From positions 303,169 through 367,168 of the forward strand of contig NZ_BMLX01000001.1 of assembly GCF_014645535.1 (NCBI RefSeq): a stretch of DNA of 64,000 nt, written 5' to 3'. A model generated the notes under the pieces. It had not been told where the DNA came from and did no database searches. It worked only from the letters and a program-made list of their open reading frames with translations. The DNA comes from Silvimonas iriomotensis (GTDB lineage: Bacteria > Pseudomonadota > Gammaproteobacteria > Burkholderiales > Chitinibacteraceae). Made by a program: the position numbers and the translations under genes. Positions 44,928-53,307 of the stretch are shown here, in pieces (positions within the stretch are counted from its first letter, which is position 1; each line of letters begins with the position of its first letter).

Positions 44928-46559
44928 TCATACCCGATACCGGTCTACCGCGGCTTGCATCTCGGCCGCTGCGCTGTTCAGGCCGGTGACGAGCTGGGCG
45001 CTTTCATTGGCGGAGCGGCTGGCTTCTTCGGCCATCTGGGCGATGCGTTCGACGTTGGTGGCAATCTGGGTGCTGGCGATGGATTGTTCTTTGATGGCAT
45101 GGGCGATGTCATTCACCATGTCCAGCGCCTCGTTGGCTGCGTCGCTGATCTGGCGCATGGCGTTGCCTGCCTGGCCTACCTCTGACACGCCTTCGTCCAC
45201 GCGCTGGCGGGTGTGCCCCATGGCTTGAACGGTGTTGGCCGACGCTTGCGTCACGTTGGTGATGACCCCGGTTATTTCATCGGTGAGGGCGGTGGTGCGC
45301 TCGGCCAGTTTGCGCACCTCGTCGGCCACCACGGCAAAGCCGCGGCCTTGTTCGCCGGCGCGGGCGGCTTCGATGGCGGCGTTGAGTGCCAGCAGGTTGG
45401 TTTGCGAGGCAATTTCCTTGATCGCGCCAATGGCGGAGGCGATGTTGCTGACGCTTTGCTGTAACTCGTTGAGCGAGGTGGTGCTTTCTTGCACTGTAGA
45501 GTCAATGTGCTGCATGCCGGATTGCACGCCGTCGATGGTGGTCAGGCCACTTACGGCAAGTTCGCTGGCTTCTCCGGTCCGGGTATTGGTGGTTTCAGCC
45601 TGGTTGCTCATATGGGTGATGCTGACCGTCATCTGTTCGACGGCCGCGGCAATGCTGGATGCGTATTCAGTCTGGCTGTTGGCGGCGTGGCGGATGTGTT
45701 CGCTTGAATCTGCCAGGGTTCTGGTGTGGCTGGCCACCCGCACGGCAGTGTCTGTGACCTGTTTAAGGCTGTTTCGCAAGGTGTTGAGCAATGCGGCAAA
45801 GGCCTGCGCCGTGTCGCCAATTTCGTCTTTGGCTGCCAGGTGCGGCACGGTGCGGGTGAAATCCAGCGATTGGCCGGTTTCTGCCATGAAGTCGCGCAGT
45901 GACATCAAGGGCGCTGCGATCTTTCTGGCGCTGTACACCCCAAAGCCCACCATGAACAGGATCAGCACCACGGAAAACGCAATCAGTGCGGTGCGGGTGC
46001 GGGAGATCAGCGCGGCGGAGTCTACGGCTTCTTTGTCGACGTAGCGGATGTTGTACGACACATGATCATTGAGCGACTTGATCAGCTTGTCGCCGGCTTG
46101 CGCCAGTTCTGTGTTGCGCAACCGGGTGGCGCCGGCAATATCACCCTGATCAATCAGCGCCATCAGGTGGATCAGGTGATCGTGGTAGGCGCCGGCGGTT
46201 TCTTTGTCACTGGTCAGCATGGCGCGGTCTTCGTCATCGTTGACGAGTTCTTTTTCGTACTTGTTCAGCGCGCTGCCGTATTTCTCCCAGTCTTGCTGCA
46301 GTGAATCCTTGATGGCTTGCCTGGCTGCGGCATCGGCGTTGTTGGTGCCAGCCAGCAGATACACCACGCTGGCCATACGCAAACGCATGGCTTCAAAACG
46401 CATGCTCGCGATGGTGGTGAGGCTGGGGTAATCGTTGGTCTGGAAGTTCTCGATATTCTCCCCAAGGCGCGACTGCACGAAGTTGGCGGAAACCGAGAGC
46501 AACAAGACAGACAGGACGGAGACGGCGATCAGCAGATAACAGCGCGTGACAATTCTCAT
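44928..46559 (-). CDS. Methyl-accepting chemotaxis protein (4HB sensor type)
   Basis: Chemoreceptor of 543 aa. TM1 ([20 protein letters not shown]), a helical periplasmic four-helix-bundle-like domain (about 35-190), TM2 ([21 protein letters not shown]), HAMP, and the signalling domain with [20 protein letters not shown] followed by [18 protein letters not shown]. No CheR-binding pentapeptide at the end. ATG 46559 has AGGTGG 4-9 bases before it; the longer frame upstream is not membrane-like and is rejected. It resembles the receptor at 245-1855 in layout, but the periplasmic domains are diverged. Confidence 0.94.
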   Translation of the reverse strand: MRIVTRCYLLIAVSVLSVLLLSVSANFVQSRLGENIENFQTNDYPSLTTIASMRFEAMRLRMASVVYLLAGTNNADAAARQAIKDSLQQDWEKYGSALNKYEKELVNDDEDRAMLTSDKETAGAYHDHLIHLMALIDQGDIAGATRLRNTELAQAGDKLIKSLNDHVSYNIRYVDKEAVDSAALISRTRTALIAFSVVLILFMVGFGVYSARKIAAPLMSLRDFMAETGQSLDFTRTVPHLAAKDEIGDTAQAFAALLNTLRNSLKQVTDTAVRVASHTRTLADSSEHIRHAANSQTEYASSIAAAVEQMTVSITHMSNQAETTNTRTGEASELAVSGLTTIDGVQSGMQHIDSTVQESTTSLNELQQSVSNIASAIGAIKEIASQTNLLALNAAIEAARAGEQGRGFAVVADEVRKLAERTTALTDEITGVITNVTQASANTVQAMGHTRQRVDEGVSEVGQAGNAMRQISDAANEALDMVNDIAHAIKEQSIASTQIATNVERIAQMAEEASRSANESAQLVTGLNSAAAEMQAAVDRYRV

Positions 46560-46604
46560 AAAACCACCTGGGCGAACGGATGGGGAGGAAAGGGGCAAGG
46601 TCAC

Positions 46605-46891
46605 GCCGACCCGTTGGCCAGCTTATTCAAATTTAAGAAGCGATCACCGCCGTTGACAACCTGTCTTTGTCTGCACCGTATGGCCCGGCAGGTGCAGGGC
46701 GGGGGATGCCGCAAGGCAACGCGCCACTGCGGGTGAAGAGAGGTCAGGCGGGTGGTGCTTAAAAAAAGGCGCGACCAGGATTTAGCCGGTGCGTTATGGA
46801 CTTGCGAGAACCATCCAGTGAGTTATCCACAGATTTTGTGGGTAAGTTCATAGCGGCTGAGGCTGGGTTGTGCAGGCGCGGCCACAAAGCA
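46605..46891. other. Intergenic region with DnaA-box-like inverted pair
   Basis: No gene. TTATCCACA (46823-46831) is an exact consensus DnaA box, and TGTGGGTAA (46837-46845) is its inverted partner with one mismatch (TTACCCACA), five bases apart. There are no AT-rich unwinding repeats or further boxes, so it is not an origin. The rest of the region shows nothing further. Confidence 0.45.
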
Positions 46892-46920
46892 ATCAGCCCA
46901 GCGATACGGGCTGGGCTGAT
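46892..46920 (-). terminator. Hairpin terminator after dsbB
   Basis: ATCAGCCCAGC/GCTGGGCTGAT, perfect 11-base stem with a 7-base loop, followed on the minus strand by TTGCTTTGT. It lies 23 bases after the dsbB stop. Confidence 0.75.
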
Positions 46921-46942
46921 CGGGGCTGGCGGGCGCTGGATC

Positions 46943-47458
46943 TTACCGCGCCAGCGCCTTGCAACGACGCACGGTGACCACGGCTGTGACCACGGCAATG
47001 GCCAGCGCGCTCAACATCATCCAGAGCGGGACAGACAGGCCGAACAGGGTGAAGGTAATCTGGCTGCAATCACCCACCGGGCGGATCAGCACGCCGACCC
47101 ATTCGGGCCACTGGTTCAGATCAATGGGGAAGGGCAGGCTGGATGCGCATTGCGCACCGGCTTCACGCGGGCCGTATTGCAACAGCAGGTTCCATGCGGC
47201 AACCCCGGCTGTGACGGCGGACGCCAGCACGATCAAACCACCCAGCACGGCGGTGCCCACTTTGCTTTTGGGCGCCCGGATTGCGCCGATCAGGGCCAGC
47301 AGACCGATGACGATGACGCCGAGGCGCTGATACACGCACAGCAGACACGGCATGACCCACGCATAAATCTGGTGGTACAAGGCAAAGCCGATCATGCCGC
47401 AGCAAAACAGGAACAGGCAGGCCAGGTAGATACGCCAGTGCAGCAGGTGCTTGATCAA
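46943..47458 (-). CDS. dsbB: Disulfide bond formation protein DsbB
   Basis: Four-helix inner-membrane quinone reductase (171 aa) that reoxidises DsbA. The first periplasmic loop has the Cys pair CLLC (VMPCLLCVYQR), the second a Cys in AGAQCASSLPFP and another in VGDCSQITFTLFG, giving the four functional cysteines. The quinone-contact Arg after CLLCVYQR is kept. I favour a TTG start at 47458, with GGGAAG 7 bases upstream; the longer frame starts with GTG at 47500 and adds a non-conserved basic stretch. No dsbA in the window. Confidence 0.9.
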   Translation of the reverse strand: MIKHLLHWRIYLACLFLFCCGMIGFALYHQIYAWVMPCLLCVYQRLGVIVIGLLALIGAIRAPKSKVGTAVLGGLIVLASAVTAGVAAWNLLLQYGPREAGAQCASSLPFPIDLNQWPEWVGVLIRPVGDCSQITFTLFGLSVPLWMMLSALAIAVVTAVVTVRRCKALAR

Positions 47459-47609
47459 GATGAAACTTCCCTTTGCGATGATGGATTTCCGTAACTGCAC
47501 AAGGGCAGTCGGGGCAGACAGCCTGCGCAGAATACCCCGTTCGTGTTGTGGCGGGGCTGTGTTTTGTAAATATTGCGGTGACTAAAAACGCCCGGGCCGG
47601 TGCAAGCGC

Positions 47610-47882
47610 TTATTTCACGTAGGACTTGATCACTTGCAGCACCACATCCAGATCCTCGCGTCGCTGCGCCTCGCTGGGCTCAAGGACCAGATGATGGGTG
47701 ATATGGCCTTCAATGACCGCGCCCAGCAGCCCGTTCACCGCACCGCGGATGGCGGCGATCTGCTGCAAGATCGCGCCGCAGTCTTCTTCCTTGTCGAGCT
47801 GCCTTTCCAGCGCTGCGGCCTGTCCCTGGATTCTGCGGACGCGGGCAAGCAGTTTTGCCTTGTCCTGTACCGTGTGGCTCAT
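47610..47882 (-). CDS. rcnR: Nickel/cobalt-responsive repressor RcnR
   Basis: All-helical DUF156/CsoR-family metal sensor (90 aa). All four residues used by E. coli RcnR for Ni/Co are at the same positions: His3, Cys35, His60 and His64 (counting from [10 protein letters not shown]). It represses rcnA until Ni(II) or Co(II) binds. ATG 47882 places His3 correctly; the upstream extension is rejected. Divergent from rcnA, with two operator-like sites between them. Confidence 0.95.
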   Translation of the reverse strand: MSHTVQDKAKLLARVRRIQGQAAALERQLDKEEDCGAILQQIAAIRGAVNGLLGAVIEGHITHHLVLEPSEAQRREDLDVVLQVIKSYVK

Positions 47883-47926
47883 CGGATTTTCCTTGATGTG
47901 AAGCAGCACAGATTAGCATGCACCTA

Positions 47927-47964
47927 TACTGCCTGGTAGTATGATCAGGTACTTGGGGGTAGTA
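47927..47964. promoter_or_regulatory. Two RcnR operators
   Basis: TACTTGGGGGTAGTA (47950-47964) matches the RcnR site TACT-G-tract-N-AGTA. TACTGCCTGGTAGTA (47927-47941) has the same TACT/AGTA arms at the same spacing, with the G-tract degraded. They lie 23 bases apart between divergent rcnR and rcnA, so one tetramer could control both. Confidence 0.85.
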
Positions 47965-47997
47965 TATGGCCACCGTCAATTCCAGCTGGTTTGCGCC

Positions 47998-49104
47998 ATG
48001 ACCGAGTTCACCACCCTGTTGCAGCAAGGCAATGCCTGGCTGTTTATCCCGAGTGCCATTTTGCTGGGCGCCCTGCACGGGCTGGAGCCCGGGCATTCCA
48101 AGACCATGATGGCGGCGTTTATTGTGGCCATCCGGGGTACGGTGGGGCAGGCGGTGCTGCTGGGCTTGTCTGCCACGGTATCTCATACCGCCGTGGTCTG
48201 GCTGGTAGCGCTGGCCGGGTTGTACTTTGGCCGGAACTGGAATCCCGCCACCACCGAACCGTATTTCCAGGTGGCTTCTGCAGCGCTGATCATGGGGGTG
48301 GCCGGGTGGATGATCTGGCGCACCTGGCGCGAACAACAGGCCGCGCGCGAACATGTGCAAGATCATGAACACACCGGCCCGCATGATGCCAGGGTGATCG
48401 ACACCGGCCACGGCACGGTAAAGCTGGATATCTTTGCCGATGGGGTGCCGCCGGTGTTTCGGCTGTATCAGCAAGGGCGCATGGGGCATCACTGGATGTC
48501 CAAAGATGTCCTGCTGGAAACGCAGCGCCCCGACGGCGCGCGCCAGACCTTTCGCTTCAAGTCGCAGATGGGCTATCTGCAATCAACAGAAAGCATTCCG
48601 GAGCCGCATGACTTTACCGCGCGGCTGACGCTGGGCCACGGCGGCCACAGCCATGACTTTGATGTGGTGTTTGCAGAGCACGGCCATGATCACGTCATGA
48701 GCGGGCTGGACCTGGGCACCGATGAATACCAGGACGCACACGAACGCGCCCACGCCAACGATATCCGCCGCCGTTTTGCCAACCGCCATGTCACCACCGG
48801 GCAGATCATGGTGTTTGGGCTGACGGGTGGACTGGTGCCGTGCCCGGCATCCATCACCGTTTTGCTGCTGTGTCTGCAATTGAAGAAATTCAGCCTGGGC
48901 GCCGCGCTGGTCGTCTGTTTCAGCATTGGCCTTGCCCTGACCATGGTCATGAGCGGGACCATTGCGGCGCTGTCGGTCAAGCACGTCTCCCGCCGCTGGC
49001 GCGGCTTTGGCGACTTCGCCCGCAAAGCCCCGTTTGTATCCGGCGGGCTGATCATGCTGGTTGGGGTGTATATGGGGGTTCAGGGAATCATGGCGTTGGG
49101 TTGA
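47998..49104 (+). CDS. rcnA: Nickel/cobalt efflux protein RcnA with inserted domain
   Basis: Inner-membrane Ni/Co exporter (368 aa). The first 60 residues (MTEFTTLLQQGNAWLFIPSA..., LEPGHSKTMMAAF) and the C-terminal half (YQDAHERAHANDIRRRF, LTGGLVPCPASITVLLLC) are strikingly like E. coli RcnA (274 aa). Between TM3 and TM4, instead of only a His-rich loop, there is a roughly 100-residue beta-rich module (about 131-228: VKLDIFADGVPPVFRLY ... EPHDFTARLTLGHGGHSHDF) with His clusters around it, probably cytosolic or periplasmic metal handling. ATG 47998 starts the conserved N-terminus. Confidence 0.95.
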   Translation: MTEFTTLLQQGNAWLFIPSAILLGALHGLEPGHSKTMMAAFIVAIRGTVGQAVLLGLSATVSHTAVVWLVALAGLYFGRNWNPATTEPYFQVASAALIMGVAGWMIWRTWREQQAAREHVQDHEHTGPHDARVIDTGHGTVKLDIFADGVPPVFRLYQQGRMGHHWMSKDVLLETQRPDGARQTFRFKSQMGYLQSTESIPEPHDFTARLTLGHGGHSHDFDVVFAEHGHDHVMSGLDLGTDEYQDAHERAHANDIRRRFANRHVTTGQIMVFGLTGGLVPCPASITVLLLCLQLKKFSLGAALVVCFSIGLALTMVMSGTIAALSVKHVSRRWRGFGDFARKAPFVSGGLIMLVGVYMGVQGIMALG

Positions 49105-49141
49105 TGCGGCGTGTGCGTGGTTGACCACCCGCCAGGTTGTT

Positions 49142-50749
49142 TCAAGCCGCAGGTACTTGTTCTACCGGCGTGAGTTCGAAGCTGAGTTTCAGGCCGCCAT
49201 CTTGCGTTTGCATGTGTCCGCCCAGGGTATCGAGGAGTGCTTGCAGCAGCAGGCGCTGGACGCCCGCCGGGTGCGGGGTGGGTTGGTTGGGCCAGGTAAG
49301 GTCGATTTCAACGCGCAGCATGCCCAGCGGCAGCGTGCGGCTGGTCAGGTTCAGGCGGGCGGTGTTGATGGGCAGGCGTTGCAGCAATTCTTCCAGCAGG
49401 GTCTGGTCCAGCCAGACTGGCGCAGTGGCCTGGGTGGACGGGTGATAGCCTGGCCACTGGCTTAACAGGGCGGGCAGATCAAGCGGTTGCGGGCGGGGCG
49501 TGACGATTTTGTGCGTCAGGCGCAGCAGCAGGGCGGTATCGACAAGGTCTTGCAGCAGGGCGGCACTGACCTTGCGCAAGGCCTCGTCCGGCCCGGGTTG
49601 GGCCAATGCTTCACGCAGGCGGGGGATATGCGCTTTGACGTATTTTCCGGCCTCGGTCAGCGTGTCTTTGCGCGTTGCCAGTTTGAGTTGGGCCAGCGTT
49701 TCGTTATTGCGCAGATGGATCAGCGACTGGTCGCGCGCCGTCAGATCAATCGCGCCGCCCAGCAACCCGCCCACCTGGCCGGTTTCGTCATGCCAGGGCA
49801 TGCTCCAGATGCGCACGGAATGCGTTTGCCCGTTGATCACAAACGTCAGGTCCGAGTCGCGCAGACGGGGCGCGGCCAGCGCTTCGTCATAACTGGCTTG
49901 CAGGCGTTCGCGCTGCGCCTCGTCAAACCAGTGGGCCTGGGCCAGCGTGGTGTGCATGACGGCGTCTCTGTCGACCTGATACAAGTGCAGAAATTGCGCG
50001 TTGCACAGTAACAGCCGCCCCTGGCGATCCCGCACGAACATCACTTCCGGTGAGGCATCGACCAGCTTTTGCAAAATGCTGAGCTGGGCCGACGTCGCGG
50101 TGGTGATGCTGCCACTGCCGGGTTTGTCCAGCCCGGCATCACGGGCGATGTCGATCAGTTCGGCCAGCGAACTGGCTTGCAGCTTGCCCAGCAGCCGGCT
50201 TTTGTAGGTGCTGACTGTTTTCCAGCTGATGGCCAGCGTACTGGCAATGTCGTGATAGCTCTCGCCGTTGGCCAGCGCTTGCAGCACGGACAGTTCCCGC
50301 GCAGACAGACAGTCAAGCAACTGTTGCTGGCCGCGAGCGGTGTGAATGGCCGCGCCATCCGGAAACAGGTTTTTGCCCTGCAAGACGGCATGCACCGCCG
50401 CATCCAGGGCGTTTTCGGCATCGTGCTTGCTGACAAAGCCATTGGCGCCGGCCTGGGCGCTGCGCAAGGCGTAATGGCGGGCGTGCTGGCCGGTGAATAC
50501 CAGGATGCGCAACTGGGCAGACCTGGCGCGCAGCCGGCGAATGACATCCAGACCACCCAGTTCCGGCAGGTCCAGTTCCAGAATGACCAGATCAGGCTGA
50601 TGCTCGCGCACTGCGGTCAGTGCGTCGCGCCCGTTGCCGACGCTGGCAACGACGTGATACCCGGCCTCGGTTAATGCCACCTGCATGGCGTGGCGCAACA
50701 GCGGGTACGGCTCGACGATCAGTATTTGCGGTGGGACGTGCGCGGACAT
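49142..50749 (-). CDS. Receiver-LuxR HTH-PAS regulator with degenerate receiver
   Basis: 535 aa in an unusual order: receiver domain (about 8-125), NarL-type LuxR/GerE HTH in the middle (about 150-210, LSARELSVLQALANGESYHDIASTLAISWKTVSTYKSRLL), a PAS domain (about 228-345), then a helical region and an alpha/beta tail (about 350-535) that looks like a decayed histidine-kinase region without a phospho-His or N/G boxes. In the receiver the phospho-acceptor Asp is Glu58 (LVILELDLPELGG), and the usual Asp-Asp pair is Glu13-Pro14, so normal phosphorylation is unlikely; Thr and Lys of the switch remain. ATG 50749 is a best guess; an ATG at 50821 adds 24 unconserved residues. Target genes unknown. 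Confidence 0.85.
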   Translation of the reverse strand: MSAHVPPQILIVEPYPLLRHAMQVALTEAGYHVVASVGNGRDALTAVREHQPDLVILELDLPELGGLDVIRRLRARSAQLRILVFTGQHARHYALRSAQAGANGFVSKHDAENALDAAVHAVLQGKNLFPDGAAIHTARGQQQLLDCLSARELSVLQALANGESYHDIASTLAISWKTVSTYKSRLLGKLQASSLAELIDIARDAGLDKPGSGSITTATSAQLSILQKLVDASPEVMFVRDRQGRLLLCNAQFLHLYQVDRDAVMHTTLAQAHWFDEAQRERLQASYDEALAAPRLRDSDLTFVINGQTHSVRIWSMPWHDETGQVGGLLGGAIDLTARDQSLIHLRNNETLAQLKLATRKDTLTEAGKYVKAHIPRLREALAQPGPDEALRKVSAALLQDLVDTALLLRLTHKIVTPRPQPLDLPALLSQWPGYHPSTQATAPVWLDQTLLEELLQRLPINTARLNLTSRTLPLGMLRVEIDLTWPNQPTPHPAGVQRLLLQALLDTLGGHMQTQDGGLKLSFELTPVEQVPAA

Positions 50750-50946
50750 GCCTGGGCCAGAGAGGTGTTGCTCCGCCAGGGTTGTGGTGAAAAAGGCGGA
50801 TTTGTATCCGTTGTAGCACATATGACGTCGTATTCCGCCAGATGGCAGCGGGCTGCAGGCTTTGACAGGCGCGGCTTGCCGGCCGGGGGTGTTGTTTCAA
50901 ACCGGGCTATCAGTGATCTCCCTGATGGCCTTTTTCAGGCGGGTCT

Positions 50947-50976
50947 TAATACGATTGTATTAATACAACCGTATTA
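50947..50976. promoter_or_regulatory. 30-base palindromic operator of the TetR gene
   Basis: A 30-base inverted repeat with one mismatched pair, centred on the perfect 14-mer TTGTATTAATACAA (50955-50968) and extended outward by TAATACG/CGTATTA. It ends 13 bases before the tetR ATG, ideally placed for autorepression, and lies in the divergent region shared with the receiver-HTH-PAS gene. Confidence 0.7.
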
Positions 50977-50989
50977 CAACGGAATACAC

Positions 50990-51637
50990 ATGGTCTCTGC
51001 TGTGAGTACGTCAACGGGCACCACCCGTGAGCGATTGATTGAAGCCGTCACCGTCCTGATTGCAGAACGCGGGCTGGATGGCACGTCTGTGCGCAGTATC
51101 AACAAGCAGGCGGGCGTAGCCAATCAATCGGCCGTGAACTACCACTTCGGCAATATCTGGGGGCTGGTCGAGGTGGCGGTGACTGAAGCCACCCGCGCCT
51201 ACAGCCGCGATATTGAAGCCATGCTGGCGGCGCAAAAAGCCTCCGGCGAGACCATCACCCTGATGGATGTGGCCGAGGCGATGATCCGTCCCACCGTGCG
51301 CATGGTGCTTACGCCGCAAGGGCGGGGCCGGGTGCAGTTGATGGCCAGAATGGCCGGCGACTGTGGCCAGCGCGGCCGTGAATTGCTGGCGCGCGGTCTG
51401 GGGCCGGTGTCGCTGCAATTGTCGGCCAGTGCCCGCGAGGCCATGCCCGCGCTGGATCAGGAAGCCGCTGGCGTCAAAATCCTTTACGCCTTCAACACTG
51501 TTCTGAATGTGATTCCCGACGCCGGTCTGGAACGCTGGTGGCCGCTTGAGACCACCAGCCGCGACCGGCTCGACCGATATCTGCGCGATTACATCGTGGG
51601 TGGCATCAGTTTTTCCAGCCGCCCGGGCAAGGTGTGA
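50990..51637 (+). CDS. TetR-family transcriptional regulator
   Basis: 215 aa. N-terminal HTH GTTRERLIEAVTVLIAERGLDGTSVRSINKQAGVANQSAVNYHFGN, the TetR signature, followed by a helical ligand domain of about 150 residues that I cannot assign to a subfamily. ATG 50990 has GGAA 6 bases upstream and sits right after a 30-base palindrome; the in-frame extension to 50690 overlaps the divergent gene and is rejected. The downstream lipoprotein gene, 98 bases on behind a weak hairpin, may be a target. Confidence 0.9.
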   Translation: MVSAVSTSTGTTRERLIEAVTVLIAERGLDGTSVRSINKQAGVANQSAVNYHFGNIWGLVEVAVTEATRAYSRDIEAMLAAQKASGETITLMDVAEAMIRPTVRMVLTPQGRGRVQLMARMAGDCGQRGRELLARGLGPVSLQLSASAREAMPALDQEAAGVKILYAFNTVLNVIPDAGLERWWPLETTSRDRLDRYLRDYIVGGISFSSRPGKV

Positions 51638-51648
51638 TCGCACCAGAT

Positions 51649-51675
51649 AAGGGCCGGTTCACCGCGCCGGCCTTT
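51649..51675 (+). terminator. Weak hairpin after the TetR gene
   Basis: AAGGGCCGG/CCGGCCTTT (one G-T pair) with only three T residues, so termination may be incomplete and read-through to the lipoprotein gene possible. Confidence 0.45.
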
Positions 51676-51735
51676 GACTCTGCAAACAACGACAACCAGT
51701 ACCGGTAATACACGACCAAAATCAAGGAGGAGTCC

Positions 51736-53136
51736 GTGTCTGCTGTCATTACAAAAAAACCGCGCCGTGCGTTGGCCCTGGGGCTGACCTGTGCGCTTTC
51801 TGCCTTGCTGCTCAGCGCTTGCGGCGGCGGTTCCGGTTCGACCACGACCACGAGCGCACCCACGCCTGCGCCCACGCCGACACCGGCACCCACCGCCAAC
51901 CTGCCGGCCGCGTTCAGCGTGCAGCATGCAACGCAAACCTGTCTGTGGAAAGGCCCGCTCTCACGCAATAACCCGAATGGCAACTATGCCTATCCGGATA
52001 CCGGCGCGGCGTACTGGTCTGCCACCTTCACAGTGCCGGCTGGCGAACGCTTATTCCTGAAAGGGCAGTTCCCGTATGCCAGATATATCTCGTTCATCAG
52101 CTATGACTCCAGCACAACGCAGCCGGTCAATACGCTGGCGGATGTCGATATCCAGCCGGCCAGCGGCGCCACCAATCCGTTTGTGGCTGGCAACCCGCGT
52201 TATGCCGATGCGCGTGATTACCAGGTAGAAATCGTACCCGGTACCGCCCCGGCAACCCCGGCAGCCAACACGCTGTACAGCGGTACTGCGGGCCAGACCG
52301 TGACCTTGTTCTACCGCGTTTACGTGCCGGATGCCGGCGCCGACATGACCGGTGCGACCGGCTTGCCCGACGTGCAACTGCTGCATGCGGATGGCTCTAC
52401 CACCAGTGCCGACAGCGCGTGTGCGGAACTGAATCCGGCCGCCAACCTGGCTCCGGCGGGCTTGCTGCCGCAGGCGACGTACACCACGCTGCGTGACCAG
52501 GCCAATGCCAGCAACACCTTCCCGGCGCAGAATCCGGGCGTCTGGCATGTGCCGTTCAACCGCGTGTGGAACCTGCAATGTCTGTTCTACTTCAGCTGCG
52601 GCGGTACACCGGCTTATGCACCCGCCTGGTATGCCAACCCGGACAACGCCTACGTGGAAAGCATGATCAACCGCAATTACGGCGCGGTGGTGGTGCTGCG
52701 GGGCAAGGTGCCGCAGGTGCCGGCGACGTACCACAACAGCCAGACCGCCACGACCGGGCAGATGCGTTACTGGTCGATCTGCATGAACGAGTTCTTCAGC
52801 CAGAAAGTCACCGACTGTATGTATGACGAACAGATTCCGGTCGATGCCAACGGCAACTACGTGATCGCTGTCAGCCGTGGTGCGGATCGGCCGACCAATG
52901 CCAACACGGGTTGCGGTTATGGCTGGATTCAATGGTCCGATGCCGGCGATGGCGATGGCCACCTGGATGACGGCCTGCTGATCATGCGCAATATGTTGCC
53001 GGCTGCCTCGTTTGGCAGCGCCATCCAGCGGGTGGCGACGCCAGGGCAAGAGCAATCGGTGGTTGGCGCTTACCTGCCCAGTGTCACCTACAGCACGCAG
53101 GCATCGTTTGAAGCGCTGGGTTGCAAGAAGTCCTGA
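51736..53136 (+). CDS. Lipoprotein of unknown function
   Basis: 466 aa. Signal with lipobox LLSAC, then a Gly/Ser/Thr and Pro/Thr linker (about 28-55), then a beta-rich extracytoplasmic domain with several cysteines (CLWKGPL, CAELNP, CLFYFSCGG, SICMNEFF, DCMYDEQ, GCGYGW) likely in disulfides. The C-terminal wording MRYWSICMNEFFSQKVTDCMYDEQIPVD and VIAVSRGADRPTNANTGCGYGW is familiar from uncharacterised secreted proteins in proteobacteria and actinobacteria. I do not know a function. GTG start with a perfect AAGGAGG 5 bases before. Well closed by a terminator. Confidence 0.8.
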   Translation: MSAVITKKPRRALALGLTCALSALLLSACGGGSGSTTTTSAPTPAPTPTPAPTANLPAAFSVQHATQTCLWKGPLSRNNPNGNYAYPDTGAAYWSATFTVPAGERLFLKGQFPYARYISFISYDSSTTQPVNTLADVDIQPASGATNPFVAGNPRYADARDYQVEIVPGTAPATPAANTLYSGTAGQTVTLFYRVYVPDAGADMTGATGLPDVQLLHADGSTTSADSACAELNPAANLAPAGLLPQATYTTLRDQANASNTFPAQNPGVWHVPFNRVWNLQCLFYFSCGGTPAYAPAWYANPDNAYVESMINRNYGAVVVLRGKVPQVPATYHNSQTATTGQMRYWSICMNEFFSQKVTDCMYDEQIPVDANGNYVIAVSRGADRPTNANTGCGYGWIQWSDAGDGDGHLDDGLLIMRNMLPAASFGSAIQRVATPGQEQSVVGAYLPSVTYSTQASFEALGCKKS

Positions 53137-53154
53137 CCCTGCGCCAATGAGTTG

Positions 53155-53183
53155 AAAAAAGGCACCTTGCGGTGCCTTTTTTT
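53155..53183 (+). terminator. Intrinsic terminator after the lipoprotein gene
   Basis: AAAAAAGGCACC-ttgc-GGTGCCTTTTTTT, 18 bases after the stop codon. Confidence 0.93.
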
Positions 53184-53307
53184 ATGCGTGCCGCCGCACC
53201 CGTATCGGTGTTTTCTGATTTTGCCTACACGCCGTTCTGATTGTGCCTGCTGCCACGAACGAGGTCTGCGCCCATGCTTGCATCATGAAACAGACAGGAG
53301 CAAGAAC

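Noticed and set aside
46823-46845. Replication origin
   Set aside because: Only two boxes, no AT-rich unwinding region, no dnaA/dnaN/gyrB nearby.
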